38,924 nt of DNA from Crocosphaera sp. (GCF_030064895.1 NZ_JASJEB010000089.1:1-38924); one strand, 5' to 3'. Positions 7,790 through 16,785 are shown, counted from the stretch's first letter. Notes: generated by a model from the letters alone, not told the origin. Numbers and translations are program-made.

Positions 7790-7819
7790 AAAACCCACTT
7801 CTAAAACATTAGAAGCAGG
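7788..7819 (-). terminator. Rho-independent terminator of moeB
   Basis: On the minus strand CCTGCTTCTAA (7819-7809) pairs with TTAGAAGTGGG (7804-7794) across a TGTT loop. The stem has 11 pairs including two G-T wobbles and is followed by a run of five T (7793-7789). It begins 28 nt after the moeB stop and shares its edge with the heptamer repeat. Confidence 0.8.
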
Positions 7820-7846
7820 TAGATTCTCGTGAAAACAAATTAATAT

Positions 7847-9031
7847 TTAGTATTGAGGAACATTAGGATCAACTTCTTGACTCCAAGCAGTAATACCACC
7901 TTTAACGTTAGTTCCTTCTACTCCGGCCTCTTGCAGAATTTTTAAAGCTTTGGCAGATCGCCCTCCCATCTTACAATGAGCAATCAAACGGTGATCTTTA
8001 GCTAACTCTTTCACTTTCTCAATCCCAGATCCCTGTTCAATATCTGGTAGAGGAACTAAGACAGAACCAGGAATACGGGCGATCTCATATTCATTGACGT
8101 TACGCACATCAATTAATACAAACGCATCAGCACCGTGATCCATTAAATCCTTAAGATCCTTGACGCTAATTTCAGGAATAGCTGCTTTTTCTTCCGTTGC
8201 GGCGGCTTGAGCTTGAGGGATGCCACAAAACTGCTCATAATCAACCAATTCCTCAATAATAGGTCGTTCTGGGTTCGGTCGTAGCTTCAACTCCCGAAAG
8301 GTCATATCCCAGGCATTGTACAACAATAAACGCCCACTGAGGGTATTTTTTGCCCCTAAAATGATTTTAATGGTTTCGGTGGCTTGAATGGTGCCGATAA
8401 TGCCGGGTAATACCCCTAAAACGCCTCCTTCTGCACAGGAGGGAACCATTCCTGGTGGGGGAGGTTCTGGGTATAGGTCGCGGTAGTTGGGACCCCCTTC
8501 GTAGTTAAATACGGTTGCTTGGCCTTCAAAGCGGAAAATAGATCCATAAACGTTGGGTTTATTCAACAATACGCAAGCATCATTGGTGAGGTAGCGAGTA
8601 GGAAAGTTATCCGTTCCGTCTACAATCACGTCATAGGGTTCCATGATCTTGAGGGCATTTTCCGAAGAAAGACGGGTTTCGTACAAATCTACCTGACAAG
8701 CAGGGTTTATCTCTAAAATGCGGTTTTTAGCTGATTCAATCTTCGGTTTATTTACCCAAGAAGTGCCATGAATAATCTGACGTTGTAAATTAGAACTGTC
8801 AACAATATCAAAATCAACAATTCCAATGCGTCCAATACCAGCAGCAGCTAGGTATAATAAAAGGGGAGATCCTAAGCCTCCGGTTCCGATACAGAGAACA
8901 CTGGCAGCTTTTAAGCGTTTTTGACCGTCTAGCCCCACTTCTGGCAAGATAATGTGGCGAGAGTATCTTTCAATCTCTTCTTTGTTGAGTTCTATTGCTT
9001 CTAAATTAGGGTTTAGCATAGGCGTTGTCAT
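7847..9031 (-). CDS. moeB: MoeB/ThiF-type adenylyltransferase with C-terminal rhodanese domain
   Basis: A 394-residue E1-like enzyme that adenylates the C-terminal glycine of a ubiquitin-like sulfur carrier (MoaD, ThiS or similar) and, through its rhodanese domain, can thiolate it for molybdopterin, thiamine or related sulfur transfer. Seen: the ATP-binding GTGGLGSP (49-56), VDGTDNFPTRY (138-147) and Cys199 in MVPSCAEGGVLG. The rhodanese domain spans about 285-390 with active-site loop HCKMGGRS (Cys353). The zinc site common in E. coli-type MoeB (two CxxC pairs) is not conserved: the expected region reads RPNPERPIIEEL, with a single Cys269 after it. This seems usual for cyanobacterial forms, from memory. 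The start MTTPMLNPN is followed by the typical ELNKEEIERYSRHIILPEVG. Confidence 0.93.
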   Translation of the reverse strand: MTTPMLNPNLEAIELNKEEIERYSRHIILPEVGLDGQKRLKAASVLCIGTGGLGSPLLLYLAAAGIGRIGIVDFDIVDSSNLQRQIIHGTSWVNKPKIESAKNRILEINPACQVDLYETRLSSENALKIMEPYDVIVDGTDNFPTRYLTNDACVLLNKPNVYGSIFRFEGQATVFNYEGGPNYRDLYPEPPPPGMVPSCAEGGVLGVLPGIIGTIQATETIKIILGAKNTLSGRLLLYNAWDMTFRELKLRPNPERPIIEELVDYEQFCGIPQAQAAATEEKAAIPEISVKDLKDLMDHGADAFVLIDVRNVNEYEIARIPGSVLVPLPDIEQGSGIEKVKELAKDHRLIAHCKMGGRSAKALKILQEAGVEGTNVKGGITAWSQEVDPNVPQY

Positions 9032-9162
9032 TAATTGACCTAATAACGCACGGTTTTTTGAGGGGCGTGGATCATTATCTTAGCAGAATTTACTGAGAGT
9101 GAACAGTAACCGCTAAGGGATAAAGGTTAAACTTTTATGGAGTTGTTATAGTTAAAGTCTTT

Positions 9163-10035
9163 ATGCGTCGAGACTCAATTTTTTACAAACTTTTTCAAAC
9201 TTATCCTGGTTTATTGTTTGAACTGTTGACAAATCCACCAGAAAATGCTTCAGACTACAGATTTGATTCCGTTGCTGTAAAAGAACCGAGATTCGAGATA
9301 GATGGGGTATTTTTACCACCAGAAAAGGAAAGTCCAGGGGTAGTATATTTTTGTGAAGTACAGTTTCAAAAAGATGAAAGATTGTACGAGAGAGTATTTG
9401 CCGAATTATTCCTATACTTTTATCGCAATCGTGATCGATTTAGCAATTGGAAAGTGGTCATTATCTATCCTAACCGTAACACCGAACAAAATGATACTAT
9501 TCCTTATTATACCTTGCTCAATAGTGAGCAAGTAAATCGGATTTATCTAGATGAATTAGGGAATATTCGAGAATTACCGTTAGAAATAGCAGTGATGCTG
9601 TTAACTACTATCGATGATAAACAAGCATCGCAAGAAGCCAAGTATTTATTACAAAAAAGTCAACAAGAACTACCTCAAGAATTAAACCAAGGCATAATAG
9701 AATTAATCACTACAATAGTAATGTACAAATTTGAACAACTTAGTCAAAAGGAGGTAGAAGAAATGTTAGGAATTACCATTAAGGAAACGCAAGTTTACCG
9801 AGAAATCAAGCAAGAAGGACGAGAAGAAGGACGAGAAGAAGGAAAAAAAGCAGAGGCACGTTCGCTAATTTTCCGTCTCTTAGGGAAGCGAGTGGGAGAA
9901 TTATCTCCAGCAGTCCATCAAAGCATTGAAAATCTGTCCTTGGAACAATTAGAAAACCTCGGTGAAGCACTGCTTGATTTTAGCAGTATGACTAATTTGG
10001 AGAATTGGTTAGAAGAAAACAACAGGGAAAATTAA
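9163..10035 (+). CDS. Rpn-family PD-(D/E)XK protein (DUF2887 plus DUF4351)
   Basis: A 290-residue protein starting MRRDSIFYKLFQTYPGLLFELL, the signature of cyanobacterial DUF2887 proteins related to Rpn recombination-promoting nucleases. The candidate PD-(D/E)XK motif is EIDGVF (Asp47) followed by CEVQFQ (Glu65, Gln67). A charged EGREEGREEGKK linker (about 219-229) leads to a C-terminal DUF4351 module (ARSLIFRLLGKRVGEL...LENLGEALLDF). The same C-terminal module recurs in the genes at 33432 and 34386. The lone gene stands between divergent moeB and the transporter gene. Proteins of this type occur in many diverged copies per cyanobacterial genome. They are often labelled transposase, although no inverted repeats are seen here. 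Confidence 0.88.
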   Translation: MRRDSIFYKLFQTYPGLLFELLTNPPENASDYRFDSVAVKEPRFEIDGVFLPPEKESPGVVYFCEVQFQKDERLYERVFAELFLYFYRNRDRFSNWKVVIIYPNRNTEQNDTIPYYTLLNSEQVNRIYLDELGNIRELPLEIAVMLLTTIDDKQASQEAKYLLQKSQQELPQELNQGIIELITTIVMYKFEQLSQKEVEEMLGITIKETQVYREIKQEGREEGREEGKKAEARSLIFRLLGKRVGELSPAVHQSIENLSLEQLENLGEALLDFSSMTNLENWLEENNREN

Positions 10036-10149
10036 TGTCAGCCTAGTTTAGTTAATCGTAAACCTTTATCAGTGGGCTTTATTTATGTCCGACTATTTAA
10101 CTAAATAATTGCTTATGATAGATAAAGTTATAAAACTTTACTTATCTTC

Positions 10150-11604
10150 ATGAGTGCGACGTTTTCTTCCTTAAGACAAATCAAAAAGACATTTACAAAA
10201 ACGGTATTATTCGGCAATAAACCTAGTGTTGAACTATTTGCTATTCTTAGCGTCTATTTTGTCCAAGGTATCTTAGGTTTAGCCCGTTTAGCGGTGAGTT
10301 TCTTCCTTAAGGATGATTTAGGGTTAACTCCGGCCCAGATGGGTGCATTAACTGGTATTGCTGCGGTTCCTTGGGTGATAAAACCCCTCTTTGGATTTAT
10401 TTCGGACGGTTTACCCATATTTAGCTATCGTCGTCGTCCTTATCTGGTGATTTCGGGACTATTAGGCAGTTTATCCTGGATATTATTGGCTACAGTGGTG
10501 AATAATGCCTGGTCGGCCAGTTTTACTCTATTATTAACTTCTGTTTCCGTTGCTATTAGCGATGTGATCGTTGACTCGTTGGTGGTAGAAAGAGCCAGAA
10601 AAGAGTCTTTAAGTCAAGCAGGATCTTTACAATCCTTAACTTGGGGCGTTTCAGCTTTTGGAGGGTTAATTACAGCTTATTTAAGTGGTTGGTTATTGGA
10701 AAGATTTAGTAATCAAATTGTCTTTGAAATTACTGCTATTTTTCCTTTTCTTGTTTGTTTGGCTGCTTGGTTAATTGCGGAGAAACCTATTAGCAGAGAT
10801 GAGTTAATTTCTCAACAGGATCAATCTTTGGTTAAGCAACAAATAAAACAGGTATGGAAGGCGATTAAACAGAAGTCAATTTTTTTGCCAACTGCTTTTG
10901 TTTTTCTCTGGCAAGCTACTCCTAATGGTGATTCTGCTTTCTTTTATTTTACTACCAATGAATTAGGATTTGAACCAGAATTTTTAGGGCGAGTTCGTCT
11001 GGTTACTAGCGTAGCTGCATTATTAGGAGTATTGATTTATCAAAAGTTTCTTAAAAATGTTTCCTTTAGAAAAATCTTAGGTTGGAGTGTGGTTATTTCT
11101 TCTGCTTTGGGTATGACCACATTATTGCTAGTTACTCATACTAACCGATTGCTAGGAATTGATGATCATTGGTTTAGTTTAGGAGACAGTTTAATTTTAA
11201 CTGTTGCTGGACAAATTGCTTTTCTACCAGTTTTAGTATTATCGGCTAGATTATGTCCTAAAGGTATCGAAGCTACTTTATTTGCTTTGTTAATGTCCAT
11301 TATCAATCTGGCAAATTTATTATCCCATGAATTAGGCTCACTTCTCACCCATTGGTTAGGCGTAACAGAAACTAATTTTAATAATCTTTGGTTACTAATA
11401 ACTATTACTAACCTCTCAACTTTATTACCTTTACCCTTGGTTAAGTGGTTGCCCAACAACGATCCTCAATCTGAAGGATTAGAGGAACAAGATAATATAA
11501 GTTATATGGGTGAAGTTTATGAAAATAAAGCTTTAGGAACGATGGCCGATAATGATATAATCCCTGAAGTCATTCCTGAATTTGTCACTAACAAAAACAA
11601 GTAA
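10150..11604 (+). CDS. Folate/biopterin transporter (BT1/FBT family, MFS)
   Basis: A 484-residue polytopic membrane protein with about 12 hydrophobic helices. Family marks include GLTPAQMGALTGIAAVPWVIKP, GFISDGLPIFSYRRRPYL and the IVDSLVVERAR motif of the fourth helix. These identify the BT1/FBT branch of the major facilitator superfamily, to which the Synechocystis folate transporter and the Leishmania biopterin transporters belong. The likely job is pterin or folate transport across the cytoplasmic membrane; substrate is not provable from sequence. The C-terminal 45 residues are an acidic cytoplasmic tail. The carotenoid oxygenase starts 24 nt after its stop, suggesting one transcript. Confidence 0.92.
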   Translation: MSATFSSLRQIKKTFTKTVLFGNKPSVELFAILSVYFVQGILGLARLAVSFFLKDDLGLTPAQMGALTGIAAVPWVIKPLFGFISDGLPIFSYRRRPYLVISGLLGSLSWILLATVVNNAWSASFTLLLTSVSVAISDVIVDSLVVERARKESLSQAGSLQSLTWGVSAFGGLITAYLSGWLLERFSNQIVFEITAIFPFLVCLAAWLIAEKPISRDELISQQDQSLVKQQIKQVWKAIKQKSIFLPTAFVFLWQATPNGDSAFFYFTTNELGFEPEFLGRVRLVTSVAALLGVLIYQKFLKNVSFRKILGWSVVISSALGMTTLLLVTHTNRLLGIDDHWFSLGDSLILTVAGQIAFLPVLVLSARLCPKGIEATLFALLMSIINLANLLSHELGSLLTHWLGVTETNFNNLWLLITITNLSTLLPLPLVKWLPNNDPQSEGLEEQDNISYMGEVYENKALGTMADNDIIPEVIPEFVTNKNK

Positions 11605-11628
11605 ACTCTTTTAAATCAATTTGAAATC

Positions 11629-13113
11629 ATGACTAATTTAATTATTGAAGACAAACAAAATTTATCCTACGATCCTGAAAAGTGGCAACAAGGTTATCAG
11701 TCTCAACCTAATGAATATGAGTATTTTATTGAAGATATAGAAGGAAAAATACCTGAGCAATTACAAGGAACTCTATTTAGAAACGGGCCAGGTTTATTAG
11801 AAGTACAAGGAACCCCCCTACAACATCCTTTTGATGGAGATGGAATGGTTTGTGCTATTTCCTTTTTACCTAACGGAAAAGTACATTTTCGTAATCGTTT
11901 TGTTCGCACAGAAGGCTATGTACAAGAACAAAAAGCAGGTAAAATGATTTATCGGGGGGTGTTTGGAACCCAAAAACCAGGGGGGTGGATCAACAATATT
12001 TTTGACCTTAAAGTAAAGAATATTGCTAATACTAATGTTATTTACTGGGGCAAAAAATTACTGGCACTTTGGGAAGCTGCTGAACCTTATCGACTCGATC
12101 CTAAAACATTGGAAACTGTCGGTATCGACTACTTAGATGGTGTATTAAACCCAGGTGGTTCTATTTCCGCTCACCCTTGTTTTGATCCTAGTTGTGAATT
12201 AGATAATGGTCAACCTTGTCTAGTTAATTATTCCATTAAACCAGGACTTTCTAGTAAAATTACTATCTATGAATTTGCCCCGGATGGTAAGTTATTACGT
12301 TGTCATTCTCATGTAGTTGCTGGGTTTTCTTTTATCCATGATTTTGCAATTACTCCTAATTATTGTATCTTTTTACAAAACTCTGTTAATTTTAATCCTT
12401 TACCTTTTCTTTTTGGTCTGAAAGGTGCAGGAGAATGTGTTAACTTTCAACAAAATCAACCTAGTAAGTTAATCATTATTCCTCGAACTCCTAACGATGA
12501 AAAGATAAAAATTTTAGAAACAAATGCAGGTTTTGTATTTCATCATGTTAATGCTTTTGAAGATGTGAATAATATCTACTTAGATTCAATTTCTTATGAA
12601 TCTCTTTCACAAGTTAACTTAGACACTGACTACAAAGAAATAGATTTTAATAATATAGATCCTGGACGGTTATATCGCTTTAAGATTGACCTAGAGAGTG
12701 AAACAGTTAACAAAGAAATGATCGACAGTCGTTCTTGCGAGTTCCCTTCTATTAACCCCAAAAATCTTGGTAGAAAATATCGCTATTTATTTATAGGAAC
12801 TACTCATAAAGATCAAGGTAATGCACCTCTCCAAGCTATCCTTAAACTTGACTTATTAACAGGTAAAAAACAGGTACATTCTTTTGCACCACAAGGTTAT
12901 GTTGGAGAGCCAATGTTTGTTTCTAAACCTAATGCAGCTTCTGAAGATGAAGGATGGGTTTTAGTGATAGTTTATGATGGAGATAAACACCGTTCTGATC
13001 TTGTAATTTTAGATGGCGAAAATTTAGAAAAAGAACCCATTGCTACTTTACATCTGAAACACCATATTCCTTATGGACTTCATGGAAACTGGACATCAGA
13101 AGTTTTCATCTAA
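11629..13113 (+). CDS. Carotenoid cleavage oxygenase (apocarotenoid-15,15'-oxygenase type)
   Basis: A 494-residue RPE65/CCD-family enzyme, close in length to the Synechocystis apocarotenoid oxygenase (490). The four iron-binding histidines are visible: His182 (SISAHPCFD), His237 (SFIHDFAIT), His305 or His306 (FVFHHVNAFED) and His485 (YGLHGNWTSE). Other family blocks are LFRNGPGLLEV, HPFDGDGMV and WGKKLLALWEAAEPYRLDP. It likely cleaves apocarotenals at the 15,15' bond to give retinal, on the membrane surface. No signal peptide. Second gene after the FBT transporter (24-nt spacing), and followed by a hairpin terminator. Confidence 0.93.
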   Translation: MTNLIIEDKQNLSYDPEKWQQGYQSQPNEYEYFIEDIEGKIPEQLQGTLFRNGPGLLEVQGTPLQHPFDGDGMVCAISFLPNGKVHFRNRFVRTEGYVQEQKAGKMIYRGVFGTQKPGGWINNIFDLKVKNIANTNVIYWGKKLLALWEAAEPYRLDPKTLETVGIDYLDGVLNPGGSISAHPCFDPSCELDNGQPCLVNYSIKPGLSSKITIYEFAPDGKLLRCHSHVVAGFSFIHDFAITPNYCIFLQNSVNFNPLPFLFGLKGAGECVNFQQNQPSKLIIIPRTPNDEKIKILETNAGFVFHHVNAFEDVNNIYLDSISYESLSQVNLDTDYKEIDFNNIDPGRLYRFKIDLESETVNKEMIDSRSCEFPSINPKNLGRKYRYLFIGTTHKDQGNAPLQAILKLDLLTGKKQVHSFAPQGYVGEPMFVSKPNAASEDEGWVLVIVYDGDKHRSDLVILDGENLEKEPIATLHLKHHIPYGLHGNWTSEVFI

Positions 13114-13123
13114 TTATAAATAA

Positions 13124-13145
13124 GGGACAATTAAATAATTGTCCC
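13124..13145. terminator. Hairpin between convergent carotenoid oxygenase and cupin genes
   Basis: A perfect 9-bp stem GGGACAATT / AATTGTCCC with loop AAAT. It starts 11 nt after the plus-strand stop. The minus-strand side is followed by a T-rich stretch, so it may terminate both genes. Confidence 0.65.
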
Positions 13146-13198
13146 AAAATATCTCAATAAATTTTTGTTCACTAAAAATATGATTTAATAAACAACTA

Positions 13199-13669
13199 TT
13201 ATGCTTCTAACAATATAGAGTCATTTTCCCTATCCAGTTTCTCCTTTTCTCTGGTTTCTAACATAGTGTTGATTTTATCAAGATCGTAAGGAAAAGGGCG
13301 TTTCATTGGTCGATAATCTAATGGATGAGATTCACCATGACGTAAGACAGCATTGACTAACAAACAGTCTTCTGAACTCAAGTTAATTGCCCCATGAGGA
13401 ACTCCTGGAGGAATAGCAACAACTTGAGGATTATCTTCACTTAAGAGTATATAATTATACCGTCTATTATGAAGTGCAACCAGAATAAAACTTCCCCGAA
13501 CTACTAATAGTTGATCTGTCTGAAAATGATGCACAAATAGTTCATCAATTGTTCCTCTGGGAACCTGCACTAACATTGTCTCATCACTAGATTGTGGTGT
13601 ATAAAATTGTGCCATTCCCCCTTGTATTGATTCGAGTTTTCGTAGCGATATACCTGGTTTTAAACCCAT
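13199..13669 (-). CDS. Cupin-fold protein, sugar-epimerase-like
   Basis: A 156-residue single-domain cupin. Seen: DELFVHHFQTDQLLVVRGSF (His and Gln of the first cupin motif, around residues 47-58) and VAIPPGVPHGAINLS (second motif with PxGVPH, around residues 85-99), plus DYRPMKRPFPYDLDKI near the end. The HHFQTDQLLVVRG pattern resembles the dTDP-4-dehydrorhamnose 3,5-epimerase/WxcM-like branch, but the catalytic set of true RmlC cannot be confirmed by eye. No nucleotide-sugar genes are next to it. Its own promoter is probably in the AT-rich region up to 13973. Confidence 0.75.
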   Translation of the reverse strand: MGLKPGISLRKLESIQGGMAQFYTPQSSDETMLVQVPRGTIDELFVHHFQTDQLLVVRGSFILVALHNRRYNYILLSEDNPQVVAIPPGVPHGAINLSSEDCLLVNAVLRHGESHPLDYRPMKRPFPYDLDKINTMLETREKEKLDRENDSILLEA

Positions 13670-13973
13670 ATTATTTTTCCTTTTTTTCTATTTTTTTTAT
13701 CTTAACAATTCTTTCCATAAAAATATGTAAATTAAAATACATAATATGACCATTGTATGATATGTGTTCAATGACAGTAACTTTGTTCTATGGTATTTGC
13801 ACAAAAATAAACTCATAACGACTATGCTATGTGAGCAATTATATCAATTAAACAATCTTATAAAATATTAAATAAAGTAATTATTCTTTAGGAAAATAAA
13901 CACTTGTTCATCCCTTTTCAAACTATAATTGTAACCATCTAAAATTGTAGATTTAATGTTGAGAAAGAGCAGA
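13670..13973. other. AT-rich divergent intergenic region, no gene seen
   Basis: About 300 bp between the divergent cupin and RNase T2 genes, very A/T-rich with poly-T tracts near 13680-13700. It must carry both promoters. The frames open here on either strand lack ribosome binding sites and family character. Confidence 0.6.
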
Positions 13974-14957
13974 ATGAAACATCTAATAAAAGCCTTATTA
14001 TTGCTAATAATTTGTGTATACTCTATCACAATATTTGTAACACCAGCCATAGCCAGTGTTAAATTAAACGGCGCATTTGTAGCCAACAAATCCTGTGAAG
14101 CATTACAATCAATGAGAAAAGAAACCAACCCTGGTAATGTATTTGTGGAAGCAGATGAAACTTATGAAGTTGTTGCTAAAAATAAAGAAGATGCTACACA
14201 TTATCAAATTAAAATTAAGGGAGTAGAGCCTTCGATACGTTGGGTAGCAAGGGACTGCGGAAAAGTAATAGCACAAACTTTCCTTAATGAAGATTATTTA
14301 TTAGCCCTAAGTTGGCAACCAGCATTTTGCGAAACCCGTCCCGAAAAAACAGAATGTTTAACCGAAGATATCAAAAGATTTGAAGCTACCCATTTTGTTT
14401 TGCATGGTTTATGGCCTCAACCTTACGACAATGCATATTGTGGTGTAAGTAAAGATATAATTGACCTAGATAAAGATAGTAGTAAATGGCTAGAAATGCC
14501 AGCTATAGAATTATCAAAGAAAACCAGAAAAAAATTAAGAAAAAAAATGCCTGGATTCGCTTCTGGTTTACATCTTCATGAATGGTATAAACATGGAACT
14601 TGTTACTCAGAATCTCCCGAAGAATATTATCAAGAATCCATAGCTTTATTAAATCAGGTTAATAAGTCTGCTGTTCGTGATTTATTTGTAGAAAATCTCG
14701 GGAAAGAACTAAATGCTACAGAAATTAGTCAAGAGTTTCAAGCAGCATTTGGAAATAATTCAGGGGATAAAATTGCGGTAAAATGTCGTAACGATAAAGA
14801 CGGCAATCTCAATAATATGATTACCGAATTATGGATTAATCTTAAAGGTAAAATAGAAAAATATACCTCCATTAATCAACTTCTAGAAAATGCTCCTGAT
14901 GCAGATTTAGGTAGTTGTCAAGGGGAAATTGATCCGATGCCAGTTAATGAAGCTTAG
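13974..14957 (+). CDS. Secreted ribonuclease T2 family protein
   Basis: The start is taken at the ATG at 13974, preceded by GAGAAAGAG and followed by a classic signal peptide ([18 protein letters not shown]...PAIA, then SVKLNG). The upstream in-frame ATG at 13956 has no ribosome binding site. Both catalytic boxes of RNase T2 are present: FVLHGLWPQ (CAS I) and LHLHEWYKHGTCY (CAS II), each with its essential histidine. They are spaced about 65 residues apart, with several cysteines for disulfides. An extra domain of about 90 residues between the signal peptide and the catalytic part (about 25-110) is not a family I recognise. Expected location is periplasm or outside. Likely role: nonspecific RNA degradation for nutrient scavenging or defence. 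A hairpin terminator follows. Confidence 0.9.
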   Translation: MKHLIKALLLLIICVYSITIFVTPAIASVKLNGAFVANKSCEALQSMRKETNPGNVFVEADETYEVVAKNKEDATHYQIKIKGVEPSIRWVARDCGKVIAQTFLNEDYLLALSWQPAFCETRPEKTECLTEDIKRFEATHFVLHGLWPQPYDNAYCGVSKDIIDLDKDSSKWLEMPAIELSKKTRKKLRKKMPGFASGLHLHEWYKHGTCYSESPEEYYQESIALLNQVNKSAVRDLFVENLGKELNATEISQEFQAAFGNNSGDKIAVKCRNDKDGNLNNMITELWINLKGKIEKYTSINQLLENAPDADLGSCQGEIDPMPVNEA

Positions 14958-14976
14958 ACTATAAAATTTTCCTTAT

Positions 14977-15012
14977 ATGGCTTATGAATTTATTTTTATA
15001 AGCCATTTTATT
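14977..15012 (+). terminator. Rho-independent terminator after RNase T2
   Basis: The 9-bp stem ATGGCTTAT / ATAAGCCAT (14977-14985 and 14998-15006) with a 12-nt AT loop is followed by TTTATTT. It begins 20 nt after the stop codon. Confidence 0.75.
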
Positions 15013-15132
15013 TAATAATTTTGTATAGTTAGTAATTCCAATCCTTGTTCCAATAAAGCTTGATTATTTTTCCTTTAAAGCTTAGTTGATTTTTTAACCA
15101 TTGCAGCTTATTTTTAAAGGTCAAACTAATAC

Positions 15133-15732
15133 TTAAAGATTCGCTTGACCCCCATACATTTCTTGCAAAACCAAAGCCGGATCTAAATATTCTCCCCGAT
15201 ATTTTAAACCCCAATGAAGATGTGGCCCTGTTGTCCTTCCCGTCATTCCCACACGACCTATTCTCGCACCCGAAGGAACATCTTGACCCAACCAGATAAC
15301 AAGTCCCCCTTCCCTATCAATAAAATAACGTCCTTCGGAACTATCTTCCACCGTTCCCATCAAATGACAATAGATGTGAGTCCAATTTCCTGATTGAATG
15401 GTAATCATGGTTCCACAAGCTGTATGATCAGAAAGCGCAACCACTCGGCCTGCCCACCAGTTACGGACATAACTCCCCAAAGGTGCAGCTAAGTCTAAAC
15501 CTCGGTGAAACTGATATTGTCCCGTGACAGGAGAAGTGCGATAACCATATCCGGAAGTATAGGTTTGGAAATTTTCCACCGGAAACGACGCATATTGCCA
15601 GGTATTGCTAGAATTAGTAGCAGGAACGTACTGCGCTTGAGAGGGAACTTCTCGCCACCCATTCAGACCCAAAGGAAGTAATAAAGTAGCGATCGCCATA
15701 AAGAGTAATTTTTTATTTAAAGACTGCATCAT
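15133..15732 (-). CDS. M23 family zinc metallopeptidase (LytM/NlpD-like), secreted
   Basis: About 199 residues from the tandem ATGs at 15732/15729 (MMQSLNKKLLFMAIATLLLPLGL), which begin a signal peptide. The frame extends to a TTG at 15759, but that only adds residues before the signal peptide. Catalytic motifs: HRGLD (HxxxD zinc ligands), HIYCHL and HLHW (HxH). GYGYRTSPVTGQYQFHRG and GRVGMTGRTTGPHLHWGL are textbook M23. It likely cuts peptidoglycan cross-bridges in the periplasm, or is a structural LytM-type regulator. Both zinc motifs are intact, so activity is plausible. There is one catalytic domain only, with no LysM or coiled coil, so it is a short member. Confidence 0.9.
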   Translation of the reverse strand: MMQSLNKKLLFMAIATLLLPLGLNGWREVPSQAQYVPATNSSNTWQYASFPVENFQTYTSGYGYRTSPVTGQYQFHRGLDLAAPLGSYVRNWWAGRVVALSDHTACGTMITIQSGNWTHIYCHLMGTVEDSSEGRYFIDREGGLVIWLGQDVPSGARIGRVGMTGRTTGPHLHWGLKYRGEYLDPALVLQEMYGGQANL

Positions 15733-15925
15733 AACACCACTCACACTAAAATCAGACAAAGATTAAGAATTGTATATCCGTTGCATGATAACTGTTTTTA
15801 AGCTCTGTTGCCTAGTGTTTTTTTGTGCATTTAATCAATTATTTGTCAAGTGAAGTTAGATAAACCTAAAATTTGTTACAATCGAAAAATTATTAATTGT
15901 TTTTCAATCAAGAGTTTCATAATTT

Positions 15926-16309
15926 ATGGTTATTAATTTTATTCCCTTTCGCTTTTCCATAGATACAGTTGTCATTGCTGGAACTTGTTTATGGTCATTA
16001 TCTCTCTATTTAGGACTCTCTTCTTTTAGAAACAATGTTATCGAAGGTTTAAATCGTTGGTTTAATTTTGCTGAGCGATCGCTCTATACAACGCAAGAAG
16101 AATTTGAGAAAACCCGTCAAGCGAGAGAGTCTCAAAATGCTTTTTATGCCTCTCTTTTTAGCATTCTTCCCTTCTTTATTATTGGAGGATTTTGTAATTG
16201 GGGTGTAGAATTAGGATTAGGTCAAAGTTGGTCTATTAGTATGGGAATTTTAGCTTGTATGGCCTGCGGTATTTATGAATTAGGTCGTAGAAGTACAGAG
16301 TCGAGTTAA
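15926..16309 (+). CDS. Small membrane protein of unknown function
   Basis: A 127-residue protein with three predicted membrane helices: about 13-30 (VVIAGTCLWSLSLYLGL), 77-95 (FSILPFFIIGGFCNWGVEL) and 103-118. A soluble amphipathic loop with an acidic helix (TTQEEFEKTRQARESQ) lies between the first two. I recognise the general look of a conserved cyanobacterial protein but no named family. It is followed after 11 nt by msrA and then by the condensation-fold gene, so it is probably the first gene of a three-gene operon. A HIP1 site is within the coding region at 16075. Confidence 0.8.
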   Translation: MVINFIPFRFSIDTVVIAGTCLWSLSLYLGLSSFRNNVIEGLNRWFNFAERSLYTTQEEFEKTRQARESQNAFYASLFSILPFFIIGGFCNWGVELGLGQSWSISMGILACMACGIYELGRRSTESS

Positions 16310-16320
16310 TTATTGGATTT

Positions 16321-16785
16321 ATGGAAAAAGCAACATTTGGAGCGGGATGTTTTTGGGGAGTAGAAGCTGCTTTTCGTAAGTTAAAAGGAGTTATTTCTAC
16401 TTCCGTCGGTTATATGGGTGGACATTGGCCAAACCCTTGCTATTTAGATGTTTGTGCGAGGGTAACTGGTCATGCTGAGGTGGTGCAAATTGAATATGAT
16501 TCTACCATAATTAGATATGAACATCTATTAGAAACATTTTGGAAAATTCACGATCCTACCAGTTTAAATCGCCAAGGATATGACAGAGGGGAGCAGTATC
16601 GCTCCGTAATTTTTTGTCATAGTTCTGAACAAGAAAAACTAGCAATAAAATCTAAAATAAAACTACAAAATTCTGGTCAATATGATAAGGATATTGTCAC
16701 AGAAATTAAAGCAGTATCCGATTATTATTTAGCAGAAGACTATCATCAACAATACTTTGAAAAGCAAAAAAGTAACCGAGTTTAA
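16321..16785 (+). CDS. msrA: Peptide-methionine (S)-S-oxide reductase
   Basis: A 154-residue MsrA with the active-site motif GAGCFWGVE (catalytic Cys10) near the N-terminus, VGYMGG, VTGHAEVVQIEYD and DPTSLNRQGYDRGEQYRS, all conserved in the family. It reduces methionine S-sulfoxide in proteins with thioredoxin as electron donor. No clear pair of C-terminal recycling cysteines is visible, so recycling may use Cys48 (DVCARVTGH) or an external thiol. Length is slightly short but complete. It lies between the small membrane protein (11 nt) and the condensation-fold gene (19 nt). Confidence 0.95.
   Translation: MEKATFGAGCFWGVEAAFRKLKGVISTSVGYMGGHWPNPCYLDVCARVTGHAEVVQIEYDSTIIRYEHLLETFWKIHDPTSLNRQGYDRGEQYRSVIFCHSSEQEKLAIKSKIKLQNSGQYDKDIVTEIKAVSDYYLAEDYHQQYFEKQKSNRV

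Noticed and set aside
9163-10035. Transposon around the DUF2887/Rpn gene
   Set aside because: No terminal inverted repeats or target duplications are visible on either side. The transposase label for this family reflects its nuclease fold only.
13868-14128. Minus-strand frame overlapping the RNase T2 start
   Set aside because: It is a shadow of the signal peptide region with an AT-biased, Asn/Phe-rich end and no similarity to any family.
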